DNA from: Triops longicaudatus
Taxonomy: Eukaryota; Arthropoda; Branchiopoda; Notostraca; Triopsidae
Assembly (NCBI GenBank): GCA_022885665.1
Contig: JAGQDJ010000046.1
Coordinates: 186,001 to 250,000 of the forward strand
Direction: 5' to 3'
DNA length: 64,000 bases
Shown: positions 23,491 through 35,600 of the stretch, in pieces
Layout: every line of letters starts with the position of its first letter
How positions within the stretch are numbered: the first letter of the stretch is position 1
The notes under the pieces: generated by a model
Databases searched by the model: none
What the model was told of the DNA's origin: nothing
The model's input: only the letters and a program-made list of their open reading frames with translations
Made by a program: the position numbers and the translations under genes

Positions 23491-26406
23491 TGTCGGTACG
23501 GTGGATATTTTGGCCTTTTACTATTGGCGCTAATAAAAGTAAATAAAGGGAACTCAGTTATGGATTGTGCAATAAAGCTTTCTTCGTGCCCTGTGATATT
23601 TTCAAAAATTTTATGGTGTACTTTAAAGAAAATCGATAGAAGTAATGAGACTGCTGTGGAATTGATTCATAGAAAGATAGGAAGTTAAAAAAAATAGGTT
23701 TGATAGAAAAAATGACATTATTAGAACGAACGGCGTTTAACGTCAAGCTTTTTAGTCACCATGTAATATGGTAAGAAAAGTTCTGTTGTTCACTTTTATT
23801 TACGAACGAGAGCTTTTGGGCTCTATGAACCACTTACTGAATTCGTAATTCCTTTTTCCGATTTAAACTCCTAGTAGATACGTAAGTCGTCAACGTATTT
23901 TCACTTTTTCACAATAAAGCCAGTTTCGCTACAATAATAACTAGCTCTCCAAGATTGCCGCCCATGAAGGTTCGTAGCGTTCAAACTAAAGTTGGTAACC
24001 ATATGAGCAGCAGCAGAGTGAGAGCCGGTCTTATATATACCGTAGCTTAAATTGGCGTCTACCACGTATTAAAAGCCTCTCTGGAAGTATTATGTGTGGA
24101 GTTCGTGGATTTTATACGCTTTGATATTCTCGTCATCGACTAAGTCAGCTCTGGCATCTACAGTTGTGGCTTTACCGTAAGAATACGAATTAAAATTCAA
24201 ACTATTGCAAGTCGTGTGGCATAATAAATAAGTTTGAACTGGGAAATGCTAGTTTACCGAAAGGCTATTGCGTAATCTGAAAGTGTAATAGGCTAGTTTT
24301 ATTTACTAGACTGGAAGCACAGAAATGCTCAATGATTTTTAACGAATACAAAAGTACACACATCAGATCTCCCTATGTGTACTACGGTGAGCAAAAACAA
24401 AAACAAAAAAAACTGTTCGGGGAAAATTTACAGAGGTTTAATCAGGCCTCTTCAGGCTGATTTGCCCTCATTAAGAGGCGTAGGAACTTGAACTAATCGG
24501 TTACAATGTCAAAGATATTCCAGGAAATTTCAAATTATAATAGGCAAAGTGTATGTTGAAAGTGGCTATTGAACATGTTGAAGTTTTGTTTTTGAGAAAT
24601 AATTCAAGAGAAAGTTCACTGAATACACCAGTTTTCACTCCAACGACTTTTTTTAGTTCAGTAGTTTTGGCTAGATTTTTATGATTTAGTCGTAAATATT
24701 TTTATATGCTAACATAACTTAGGAATGTAAACAGCTTTTTCACATTTCTTGTTATAATGTAGCATTTTGCTATACGCAATACTCAGACAACCCAATTATA
24801 CAACGTTTACATTTAACATACGCAGAGAACATGTTCAAACTTCGCGATATACCTGCGTCAATATCTTTAAATGTAGCGGGCTGCTTTTCACCTTGTAACC
24901 ATTGGTTCAAGACCTTTCGTCGCTTAATGAAGGTAACCCAGTCTCGAGAGGTCTAATTAGACTTATGTGGTTTGCCCCGAACAGTTTTTTTTTTGTTTTT
25001 GTTTTTTCACCACAATACTATACTGTAGTATGAACACAGATCAAAACGCTTACTATCTTTTGGTCTACTTCCTATTTCTGATGTACTATTAAATCTAAGA
25101 ACTAACGGAAAGCTCTTTGGTATTATTTTGAAAAGAGCTTTGACTCCGAAAAATGTCACCGACAAGAAAGGAAGAGTACGTAAACATTAAATCGTCATAA
25201 TACGCCGCGTATGACTTATTAAAAGTACATGTTAATTGGGATATTGGTACATTGTAGATAGTACTACATGGAACATAGTATTTGTACTGTGTAAAAACAC
25301 AGTAGCTCGAAACGTAGTACATCTAGGATCCATCGTAAAACAGTATACGGTTTCACTACAGAAACTGTCGTGTTCAATGGTGTCACACATTGCAACTCCA
25401 GGCTTGTTCGTTTGCTAAAAAAAAAATAATACAAAAAATAGAAAACATAGAGAAACCTTCTCACGTTAACCCGTTCCACGCATTGTACGAACTACCCACA
25501 ATTGCGTAACTTTCCTACCGACATAATTCCGGTCCTGAGATGTTATGCAGCGAACGGCTTATGCGTGTGTCCTTGATTTTACACGAACAATGGACAGCAT
25601 GGTACCTCTTTTTGCAACGACCGTTTTTTGGCGCTACGATAATTAAACAGCCTATTCGTAGAGCAAAAAAAATCATTTATACAGGTAGACATTTTTATCT
25701 TTCACATTTCATAGTAGATGTATGGAACAAATCCCCTATGTATTGGACGAGCTATCCATAGTTAGAGCGCGTGATTTTACGTTGGATATAACACGTGATA
25801 GTTGTATTTATGCCACGTCGTCTAGTTTAGTCCGGATACAGGCGGTACTGACCGTGGAATCTACGTACAAGATGAAATAGGTAAAAACGCGTGGTGCTTG
25901 GTACCATTAGGTTCTTGTAAAAGGAGGCGGGAGTGAATGACCGTTGCGTTCTCAAATGCCGAGCAAGTGAGTGGTAAATAAACCATCTGAAAAAATCCTT
26001 ACTGGCATCTAAGTAACTATGAAGTCTTTTTTAATTACAGTGATGATTGCAGAACGCAACCTGTCTCATTTCGATGGGTGACAACGTGACAGGTTTTCTT
26101 ATAGCCCACTCTACTCGTACTTCTAACCTGTTAAATACGTTTGCAACATTAGAATGTTGCACGTGTATATCCCCAAAGCAGTTTGAATGTCGAGCTCACG
26201 GTGTTTACTCTTTGAAAAAGTGTTGCGAGGCTACCAGTTTCGACCGCATGGATCCTACTTGCCAAAATTACCTTTTTCCAAATCTCAAGCAGAAAGGCTG
26301 GAATATTTTGACTGTATTAATTTGTCCATTGGTAACACAATATTCAACCTCCATCGAAAGTAGATCAAAACCCCGAAAAGCTTATCCAAAGTTGTACACC
26401 TTGATT
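23491..26406. other. Spacer between SLC4 A and PHOSPHO-like gene
   Basis: About 2.9 kb with no credible gene. It holds the SLC4 A promoter side, the fold-back element at 24374-25030 and AT-rich sequence. Plus-strand frames at 25540-25761 and 26047-26412 do not resemble proteins I know. Confidence 0.55.
24374..25030. mobile_element. Fold-back/MITE-like element with long terminal inverted repeats
   Basis: The outer ends are near-identical inverted copies. The left reads ggtgagcaaaaacaaaaac...aactgttcgggg (24388-24422). The right, reverse-complemented, reads ggtgaaaaaacaaaaac...aactgttcgggg (from about 25010 down to 24974). The similarity continues inward imperfectly, for example cattaag.ggcg, cttgaac.aat.ggttacaa and aaagatatt in the same order in both arms. 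The arms are therefore about 170 nt each around a spacer of about 300 bp. No coding frame is present, as expected for a non-autonomous DNA element. The exact ends and target-site duplication are not resolved. Confidence 0.72.
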
Positions 26407-27141
26407 TCATAAAACCAAACGCTCGGTTATCACTTTTAAGATGTCGTGACCAGACTCCCATGCATATATCTTCGCTTGAATGTTTAGACCCTGTTTTTCT
26501 TCGACCTCTTTAATATATGGTAACAGCGAAAATCCCATGCGAGGAAAAACCAAATCTTGATTCGTTAGGCGTAAGCTAGGACAAAGGTCATTTTGGCCAT
26601 CCCCAACGTAAGCCACGCAATCGTACTTAATACCGTCTTGATTTTTTCTCTTCCGCAGGTACGTTTCCAGGATTTCGCCCTTGCACAAATTTTTGGTGCT
26701 CAATTGGCACGTGTCTTGCCAATGATAGACATCGATATTCAGCCGTCCCTCAGAATCAAAGAATGCCGGGTTGGTAAATGTCTGATGTATCCTGTTTTCT
26801 AGGCCATGTGCCTTCAAGATGTGCTCAATGAATACGGAATTTGAGTCGGAAATGACTATCGCATCGCAGTCGTTACGCTGTAACGCGTGAAGTAATTCAA
26901 CCATCCCTGGCACGAAACTGATTTCCGCCATACAATCCAAAATCTGCTGAGGACTCACTCCATGACTGTGTAAATATGAGAAGATTTCACTCATATACTT
27001 CGTCCATCCTTGCTTGCTATATAAGGCTTTAATGGACGCGGGAATTTTGGAGTCCGGCGCCAATTTTTGAACGTAGATGTCGCTATTGTCGTCAATCAGC
27101 GTGTGATCGAAGTCAAAGGCCACCAAGACTTTAGGCTTCAT
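26407..27141 (-). CDS. PHOSPHO1/2-type HAD phosphatase
   Basis: A single-exon frame of 244 residues from an ATG at 27141. It shows HAD-superfamily motif I DFDHTLID (nucleophile Asp10, acid Asp12), motif II VISDSN (Ser98), the motif III lysine near Lys154 in NLCKGE, and motif IV VGDGQND (180-185). GMVELL, YVGDGQNDLCPS and FPRMGFSL match the PHOSPHO1/PHOSPHO2 family. Vertebrate PHOSPHO1 cleaves phosphocholine and phosphoethanolamine and PHOSPHO2 pyridoxal 5'-phosphate; which applies here cannot be decided. The length equals PHOSPHO2. A 5' exon is possible: an ATG at 27348 opens a short hydrophobic frame whose GT donor could join an acceptor at 27161 in phase, adding an amino extension. I keep the internal ATG because it starts the conserved domain as in PHOSPHO2. 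It lies between the two divergent SLC4 genes. Confidence 0.93.
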   Translation of the reverse strand: MKPKVLVAFDFDHTLIDDNSDIYVQKLAPDSKIPASIKALYSKQGWTKYMSEIFSYLHSHGVSPQQILDCMAEISFVPGMVELLHALQRNDCDAIVISDSNSVFIEHILKAHGLENRIHQTFTNPAFFDSEGRLNIDVYHWQDTCQLSTKNLCKGEILETYLRKRKNQDGIKYDCVAYVGDGQNDLCPSLRLTNQDLVFPRMGFSLLPYIKEVEEKQGLNIQAKIYAWESGHDILKVITERLVL

Positions 27142-30100
27142 CTGCTTAATAATACTTCCCTATGAACACATTTTATGGTTATAAGAATTACTGGAATAGC
27201 TGAATTCATGATGGAAGAATAATTTTACTTTCTCAAAGCTAGCCGGTTTTGAAATAGGGGCACAAGTATGTAACGTGGGATGACCGTATTTATTCGCGTG
27301 TACTGAATACAAAAGAAGTGCAGGAAGAGTTCGTTTCAAGAGCAACATTCAATAAGCACTGCAAAAGTGTCTTCAACAGCTGACCAGACAAATACAAATA
27401 ACCCGTCACTCTAACTTCGTTGGCTGCTGCCATCTAGGGAACTAAAGATAAATATATTTTCAATGTCATTTTTCTCTATGCCCATATATATAAATACAGA
27501 AAGCTTAAAAATGAGGTTAATGAAAGTCCCTCTGAAAAAGCATGGTGTTTTGTATTTGGTGTCGTTCACACAGTCAAATACACGGGAAAAACGTTCAGGG
27601 GTTGCTTCTGCACAAAAGTGACTGTCACGGATCTACCTCGTACTTGAATACGCAATTCGTTGGCTTTTCGCGAATGCCTTGTAGTGTAAGACAATGGAAT
27701 AGTTCCTTTGTTATCCTGAGTACTGTATACAAAAAGTTTTAGCTTAATCAACAAAGAACCATTGCACACTTAAAGTCGGTGGGCCTCGGCATCGAAAATG
27801 AAGAACCAAGGGAAAACGGACACACCACCGCGTCAAGGTCTCAACTGATAAAGGAGATCCCCCACCCCTGCTCGCACTATTTTCTCCCTCAACGTTGAAC
27901 TTGACCCTGCCGTATCCGAGCTGGGACACATTTTCAGGATTTTGGGGACTTTGACCTTCATACCGGACATTAAACCTGACTGGCCGTCTGAATATCTCTC
28001 GACTTTGATGGTCGTGATGGCTGTTTTTGGTGTTGAAGCTCAGTATTCATTTTAAATAACGTTTACCATTAAAATTAAAAGTAGTCCGATTCTTCTACTA
28101 TGAAAGGGATGTTGAACCTCAGAGAAATGTCTTAAGTTACGAAGAACAGATTGGTTACTGAAGGCAAGACTCAACCGCCGTTCTTCACATATGTTGTTAA
28201 AAGAAGATTTTCAGTCATTTTTGCCCCTTGGACATGTATTTAAATATGTGCACGACTAAGGAACACCAGTTCGGGTATTATCCTCTACACAGGCCGGGGG
28301 TTGAAGTTGCACCGTTAGCTTATATAGGTGTTTGTCGACTACATATTGCAGCGCAGTCCGTTACTATACGTAGTTAGGGGGGAGGGGGGGAGTTGGTCTA
28401 GGTTTACAGCTGGTGTTACGACTTTAAGAAAGCATAATAGGCATAATAGCATAATAGGCAGGATGCAAATTCAGATCTAGGCAACATGGTCACTGTTTCC
28501 TTTCAACCTTTTTTGTTCCTAAAGGAATATGGGTTGGTCCATGTTTTCCTTATCCCTTGCGTGTAGTCTTATTTCGAAATACTTGTCTGAGGATATTCCA
28601 ATGTTTTTTAACGGTCATCTCGTTTCTGGGAAGTTGCGTACCTTCTTGTGCTAAGCTCCGGCTGAAGAGACTGAGTTAGGGCGTATTCACACCAATGGCA
28701 TCAGTAAGGAAGGTCTACTGCACAAGATGTAAAAAAAACGACACACAAAGACAATCGTTTTACGCTTTACGCTATTATAGTGCACCTAACAGATGGAAGT
28801 TGCGAACTTGTAGAACGTGTTTGAAAGGCGTTAAGCAAGGCCGTAACCAGGGGTACGGGGTTCACCCCCCCCCTGAAATTTTATTTCATAATGGTTAAAG
28901 CCTCGAAATGTCGAAAAAAGATTACATATGAAAAAACCCCCAGAAATCTCAAAACCTCCTCCGAACCAAAAATCCCTGGGTTCATCCATGGTGTTAAGAA
29001 ACGTAGGCTTTTGCAATGAAAATGTAAGTTAAATTTTCCAAAGAAAAGTTTTTGTGACAAGGGTAGGCTAAGGAATGCGTTTAAGAAAGGCAGCTGCTCC
29101 TATTTCATATTGAAAAACTGTCGTGTTTGCCTATGCTGTAAATCAGCAAGTTAACAAAATTACCAGGAACTTAACTTAGTCTTATACTGATGCTAGTTTG
29201 TTTAAGACAGAGCTTATTACATGTTCAACTATTACGTGGCATAACATGCCTCGTCGTTGGTATAGATAGGCTCTTAATGCTTTCGGCCTTGGCTTTCGTT
29301 CATGTTGAAAGAGAAAGGAATAGTAATGCTCCGGGTTTCCCTGGATTCATTTTTTCCCAGAACAGTAGACGTATTTCAGTGCCTGGGTAACTTTTCCAGA
29401 ATAGTGGTTATTGAGTTTCTAGATATCTGAACGTTTGTTAAGTTTTAGGTACCGCTATCTTTCGCTTTCTCAAGCGCCGTAGGTGCCGAACAATAAATAA
29501 TCGATGTAGATGGCATATCAACGAAAGACTTCTCATTCAGTCAGCTAGTCGTAGAGCCTACACATGTGCTTCACTTTCCCCTCCGTATATCAAAGTCGAT
29601 TTTAATCATGTCGCTGATTGCGAACTAAAAAGTCCACACAGGTGTTTCCTTAATCGTTCGTTTCCTATTGCCGAATTCATCGCCACGTGGTGTACCTATA
29701 GTTTCATGTGTGAAGGCCTCAGAGACTTGGTAAATAAAATGTGCCCTTTTCTCTAGTTTATATTTAGACTTTCCCATGTTGCATTTCTTTTAAACTATAC
29801 GAATATAATCCACATCCACATGTAATCCACACGTCAGGTCACCTGCAGGGACACTGTTTATTCCTGTAGTGAAAGTGGGCAAATTTTGTAACGGAGTTTC
29901 AGGAAGTGTGTATAACAACTTTTGTGATCGGTATCTTATCTTCAATCCAGAGACATCTGATACATGCCTACGAAGTCATGGCATGATGGCAATTCCTGAA
30001 TATATTAGTAGTAGTCAGTCTAACATGACTTCTTTTTAACTTTAGGTTACTTTGCTCCTCAAGTAGGTTAAACAAATCTTTCAACGTTCAATGGTCAAAT

Positions 30101-32677
30101 ATTTGTTAGCGGTCCATACCTGAAAGGTTTTGCCATTTCTCGAAAATCGTGACCTGATTTCAATGTTGACGAGACTTTTTCAATCTTTCGTGGAGTTTCC
30201 GTTACAGCACAGAATTCTTAAGGCAAGTTGTATCACAGTATTGCAATTATCGTGTCGAAAAGTCCAATTCACAGGTAGTAGCTTTTTTTAAGAAAAATAA
30301 AATATATATATATATAGATTTGTCCCAATCGTCAAATTTCTTGAGTTTGAAAATCTTTTTTAACATGTTCGAAGTATCCTTTTGAACTGTTTCACTGAAA
30401 TGTGGACGGAAAATTTTTAAACAGAATTATAAGTATCGATTTATCCCTTTAAAAATGTGGAGAAACAAGCTTGCTCAACATAACGGTCCGTGCGTATTGA
30501 CTAGCTGTGAATGTATTTTGTAATGTTTCTCACAAACGCGCCTTAAAGCGAGCTAATCAAGCGTAGACAGGGAGGCTTTATGTTCTGTCCTTCTAATCTT
30601 TTCCTGTAGGTCTTGTTTATTAGCGAAAAGCTTTATGGTAGCCTGCCTTTCTCGCTTTGGGATTAGTGTGTCTTGAAAGAATTCTTTAACGGCTTACTCA
30701 TATTCCAGCTTTTAGCTGGTTGCCCGTTGCCCTTGCTGTCTATAGTTCGACAGAAACATTACCAATAAATATGAATTATAAACTGATCAATGCTATGTTT
30801 TTTCTTATCAAAGGAACTGAGCTCTTGTGCTTTACATTTATCCTTATACATCAAATTAATCACTCGATTATGACTGTCGATTATTTATTTATTCTTACAA
30901 GGGTCACTCAACTAGGCGGGCGAAAAGCTCATAAAACCTTATCTTTTCAAACTCCGAGACCCTTTGTAGTAGAACTGAAGTCAGATTCCTACGTTCCTTA
31001 GTTCTCTTGTCTTGAGTAAGAACACTTACTTTGACAAGATATACGCATGAATGATGGAGAGATATCACCTGACTTTCCCAAAAGTACCATGTGTGAATTA
31101 CCACATGTTATACACTATGCAATTAGGCAATCGTTTACAAGTTAGTAGCGAGAAATACGCACACAAAGCTAGTAGTTATTAAAAAAACAAATTCAAGATC
31201 GTAGATCCGGATGTTCGGGGAAAACACGTAGTTCCGGACGCGCGACACGAGGTTCCCGAGTTGTCCACTGAAGAAATCAATGGCCAGGGTTCAAGGTAAC
31301 CTGTCTTGATAGACTTTGCTTTAACAAGCAAATAAAAAAAGAAGCTAAAAGAAGTGACAAAAGCCCTAACCAGTTTCTTTTTTGTCGCCGATTCGGTAGT
31401 ACGGGACGATGGTATATATCGCATGCGCATTTTCGCCCTGCTTCCAATTCTTACGTCGTGCGCATCGCAAGCTGTTCCGTCTATCAAGTCTGGCCTCCTC
31501 CCTTGTGGACCTTGTTTGCAGCTGTTCCATTGCCTCTCCCTTCGCTTCCTGGGCCATTTTAGAGTACATGTTCCAGCGCTTGCCAGGTTTCGGTGTTCAG
31601 TATCCAATTTGCATCTGCTTGCTCAGCACACAGCCCCTTTGCGTTTTCCCGTAAAGCGTCCACGGGTCTGCGTAGCGTGAGGTTGTCTCCTCTCCCTTCT
31701 TTCCCTTAATTGTTGCAAAAGATCCGTCCTGGGTCGTCTCAAATAAGTGTTGAATTTGGGACAGTTTGAATGCGAGTGTTGCATTACAGTGGTTAGTTTC
31801 GGTTGCTCATGGAAAGGACACATCCTGCCAAACGTGGAAATCTTTGACAACCCCTGTCCCTGAAACCTTAAGGTTGGTCTCGTTTAAGGCCTACTCAACC
31901 CATATTTTGTACATGAAACATCGAGTGAGAAATGCAGGTTTCTGACCATTTCCTACGATGACTGAAAAAAGGATGGGTGGATGCTCCGTCTGTAGTAAAT
32001 AGCACCCTTAGAAAAATTCACTTTAAACATAGCAGCGCGCGGTGGATTGACCTCATTTTTCTTCTTTTAAGACAACACGCGCAGCTCCTTTGGTCTTGAC
32101 CGACTTAGTAATTTTTAAACGAAAGTGCTGTTGTGCTTTATTTATGGTTTCTCTTTATATGACTTACTTTTTTGTGTTAGAATCTGAGATTTCCTCAGTT
32201 TCCTCACGCAATTTTGGTCTTACACGCAAGTGTTTTCCTTTAAAAACAGTGTCTGCAATCGAGAGTAGTCCATTTAGGGACGAAGCGTTGTTATGGACGT
32301 TAACAATGAGTGGTAGAACTGGAAGGCCTTTACGACATATGTCTCATTTTAAAACAGTATTGTAGATAGAAAGGGAAAGAATGTGAGGACCTACGACAGA
32401 GTCCAAAGGGATTGAGAAAGGAGAGATTTAGTTTAGGGTTGGGGGATCCGACCGTCATTTTATTGATCGGGCTAAGCGAACGGGAGCTGAAGACGTAGAC
32501 CATAGTACCCGAGACTTTCGATATTGCATACACGTTCCGTTCACTAAGAGGGAACCTGAGAACTTAGGTGTGGATAATAAAAAGCGTCACCGACCACGTG
32601 GTCACAATCACATCCTTGTAACCTTGGGGAATACGTCGTGCTAAAGTTCGTTGTTCGATTGCAGTTCCTAACACACC
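27142..32677. other. Long spacer between PHOSPHO-like gene and SLC4 B
   Basis: About 5.5 kb, the longest gene-free stretch. It contains (gcataatag) repeated three times at 28432-28460, a C-run element fragment at 28835-28995, a short TA run near 30303-30316 and overlapping frames at 31180-31680 that I do not recognise. Just before SLC4 B a tcgattgcag acceptor-like sequence at 32654-32664 may end an intron in the 5' leader. Confidence 0.55.
28835..28995. repeat. Fragment of an interspersed repeat (ccgtaaccaggggtacgg type end)
   Basis: A block begins ccgtaaccaggggtacgg, runs into a C9-10 tract, and ends with ccgaaccaaaaatccctggg. The wording around a ctggttacggcc-like end (read on the minus strand) resembles 3' ends of old LINE or other interspersed copies in many invertebrate genomes. 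The family cannot be named from sequence alone. Confidence 0.35.
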
Positions 32678-35600
32678 ATGGATGAGGATTTACCTATCAC
32701 TATTAACATCAAGTCGGTGGCGAAGTCGGGCGATGAAGAAGCGCCAAAGGATCCGGGTTTAGCGGCGCCGAATTTGCCATCCTATTCGGAGAAGGACTTT
32801 GAAGGTAAGACTAATCTTTGGAGATCCTGGTTATGTCATTACGCTTTAGCTACCGTGTCAAATGCGACAAATCTGTGTAACGCGCGGTTGCAAACGAAGT
32901 GTTAACAACGGTCAAAATTCAAGATTTTAAAGAGTCAGTGATTGAAGAATGGACAGCGTAAAAACATAAGTAACACAAGTTGTAATGTTTAAACTTTACT
33001 ATGCTAAAATAATTGTCAGTTTTGTACACGCAAATTAGTGTTGCACGTTTTGAACAAACTTTACCACGAGAAGTCTCATTCTTCGACAATTGGAATGCTA
33101 TTTGTAGCGAGAATTTCCTTCCCGGCGTCTTGTAAAGCACGCATACTTGGCGTCAGACGTTTATTTTTGAAGCATTTTGACCTTCGACGTCAAAGGAAGC
33201 TGTATACGCTATTTCACTGGTGATTTTTGCGCTTGTAGAGCTTCTGCTTTTGTGTTTTTAGAAAAAATTACGAGCTTAAAATGTGAATATTTTTTTTTTG
33301 CAATCCGAGGCAACGGTGGTGATGTAACCGTGGTATGTAGAGAGATTAAATGTTAAAAGGTTTAGTCTGTTAAACAAAAAACTGCTCAGTATTTCGTACA
33401 AAACTCGATAATAAAGGTTTGAATCGTGACACTAAGCGCGTGCCTTTCGGATTTTTATACGCAGTTCTTAATATATGTGCAATAATAAAGTCAGATTAAA
33501 ATTTGTGTTTAAAAGCATGATTAATATTCCGGTCTTGAGATGTAATACTTCAAGAAACTTTTAATTAATTACCTGACGAAAAGAAATATTCATATGTGTA
33601 GGTTAGTTTTGGGGTATGCAGTTAAATAGTTAAAAAAATATGAGAAAATATTCCAAAACTAAATATTGCATTTAGATTGGTTTCAGTTTGAAACGAATCA
33701 AGATATATTATAAATACGTAAGTTAAAATAGGTCTGTGATACCCTAAAATAATTTCTGAAATTACGTTCTTTCTCAAGATTGTTGCGCTACATAGCATAT
33801 TTCGAGACTTTAATGTAGACTTTTCTGCATGTATGAAATATTAAACAGTTTTTGCGAAGCCGCCTGAACCATTTAACGTCTGATTTAGCCTGTAACACTG
33901 TATTTGAACCGCAGCCTTTACAGCGTAAGGATATATTTGTGTGATAAGTTTATTGACCGCTCTAGTTAAATCAGTCGAGATTATTTGCTCATCGTAGAGA
34001 AGATGAGCTGCAATAGACGTGCGTTTCCAATGAAATCTATTTCAAAGATTTGAAGTAGTCTTCATGAAGTCCTGTCATCTTTCAGCTGTAAAATTAATTT
34101 AACTTGGCTTCTGTGTCGAAGAATCTCTGAGAATGCCGCGTCTGATGGTATTTTGTGTATTTTTTTCAGGCCACCGAGCCCATACTATGTATGTAGGCGT
34201 CCATGTACCGAATGTGAAGCGTCGTTCGCATCATCGGCATCATCGCCGTCATCGCCATCATCACGAGCGTGATATCGCCGAAGAAGACAACGATAACACG
34301 GAAGACTACAACATCACGCCTGCCCAACGTGTGCAGTTCATCTTGGGCGAGGAAGAAGACGACAATACCCATGAATCCCACCCTCTCTTTTCGGAGATGG
34401 AGGAGTTGTCTTACCAAGATGGAGAACCGGAATGGAACGAAACTGCCAGGTACTTGGTTACACAAGAAAGTGCAGACAGTTAAGAAACTTGCTTGAAAGT
34501 TTTTGAAATGTGAACTAGATTGGCTACATCCCGAGAATCTTATATTAATCACATTTGGCGTTATTTGATTTAGGTGGGTGAAATTTGAAGAGGATGTCGA
34601 AGAAGGTGGTGCTCGGTGGTCCAAACCGCACGTCGCCACGCTGTCGCTACACTCTTTGTTTGAACTGCGAAGTCTGTTGCTAAATGGAAACGTTCTCTTG
34701 GATGCCGAAGCAACTTCCTTAGGACAAGTGGCTGATTTGGCTATCGATGCCATGCTGGCTTCTGGACATTTGCCCTTTGCTGCACGGGAAAGGGTAAATT
34801 CGTAGGAGATATTTAAAAACGCATAGTAGGATGTCCCACAGGATAGTTAATGGCTGTTTGTTCTTTTTCCGTCAGGTACGCGACGCCTTGCTAAGACGCC
34901 ATCGCCATTTGTACGAAAAAAACAAGGAAAACAGCGCAGCCAAGTTGCCTATCATTCGCTCCTTGGCGGACATAGGGCGAAATTACTCGGCTTCTCGTAG
35001 TAAGTGGCAACTTTCTAGCAAGCTCGGTGTCAGTTATTTCTTGCGTCTTTCTTCCTTACTTTCTTTGCTTTACTGTGTCGGAATGGACACATTTTTTGGT
35101 TTTACAGCATTTAAGCTCCTTTTTTCTGTTTCTTTTGCTCCTCTCAGTTCTTCTCATGGATTACATGTATACCAAGTTTGGACACTTGGATGACTATTCT
35201 TATAGGGAAGATTTTCAATTTCCTTTCATCTTTTCTTGATACTTCTGAATTATCCGTAACAGGCATGCGTGCACTTCTAAGTTCGGTTGCGAATTCTGTT
35301 TACTACGCGCTTCCTTTTCTACGCTGCTTCTTTATACTTCGCGTGTTGACTTTCTTTTCATCCTTGATTGGGCTTCTGAAAGTCCTTTTGTATTGCACCA
35401 CGAGCGGCGGACACAGTAGTTGGGACTTATTTTTTAAAAAATAAAATCCCACAGTTAACGGCATCTCTTAGAAGGTTTTTGCCTTTTTGTTGCTTGTTAC
35501 ATATTTTCGAGTTGACTACTTTGCATCATTTTGATGTACCTAAGATGGTGCGTATACCCAAGCGTTCCCTAATCCAGATTTTGACAAACGTTCCTTCTCC

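Noticed and set aside
26047..26412. 121-residue cysteine-containing plus-strand frame overlapping the PHOSPHO-like 3' end
   Set aside because: No known family and no convincing start exon, although an acceptor-like attacag precedes it. It partly overlaps the opposite gene; chance is the simpler explanation.
31179..31680. Overlapping frames on both strands in the long spacer
   Set aside because: All frames are open because stop codons are locally scarce; no domain, start or splice context supports a gene or a retrotransposon ORF.
34166..34753. 195-residue minus-strand frame
   Set aside because: It is antisense to SLC4 B exons 2 and 3 and includes the reverse of the histidine-rich codons, so it is an artefact of composition.
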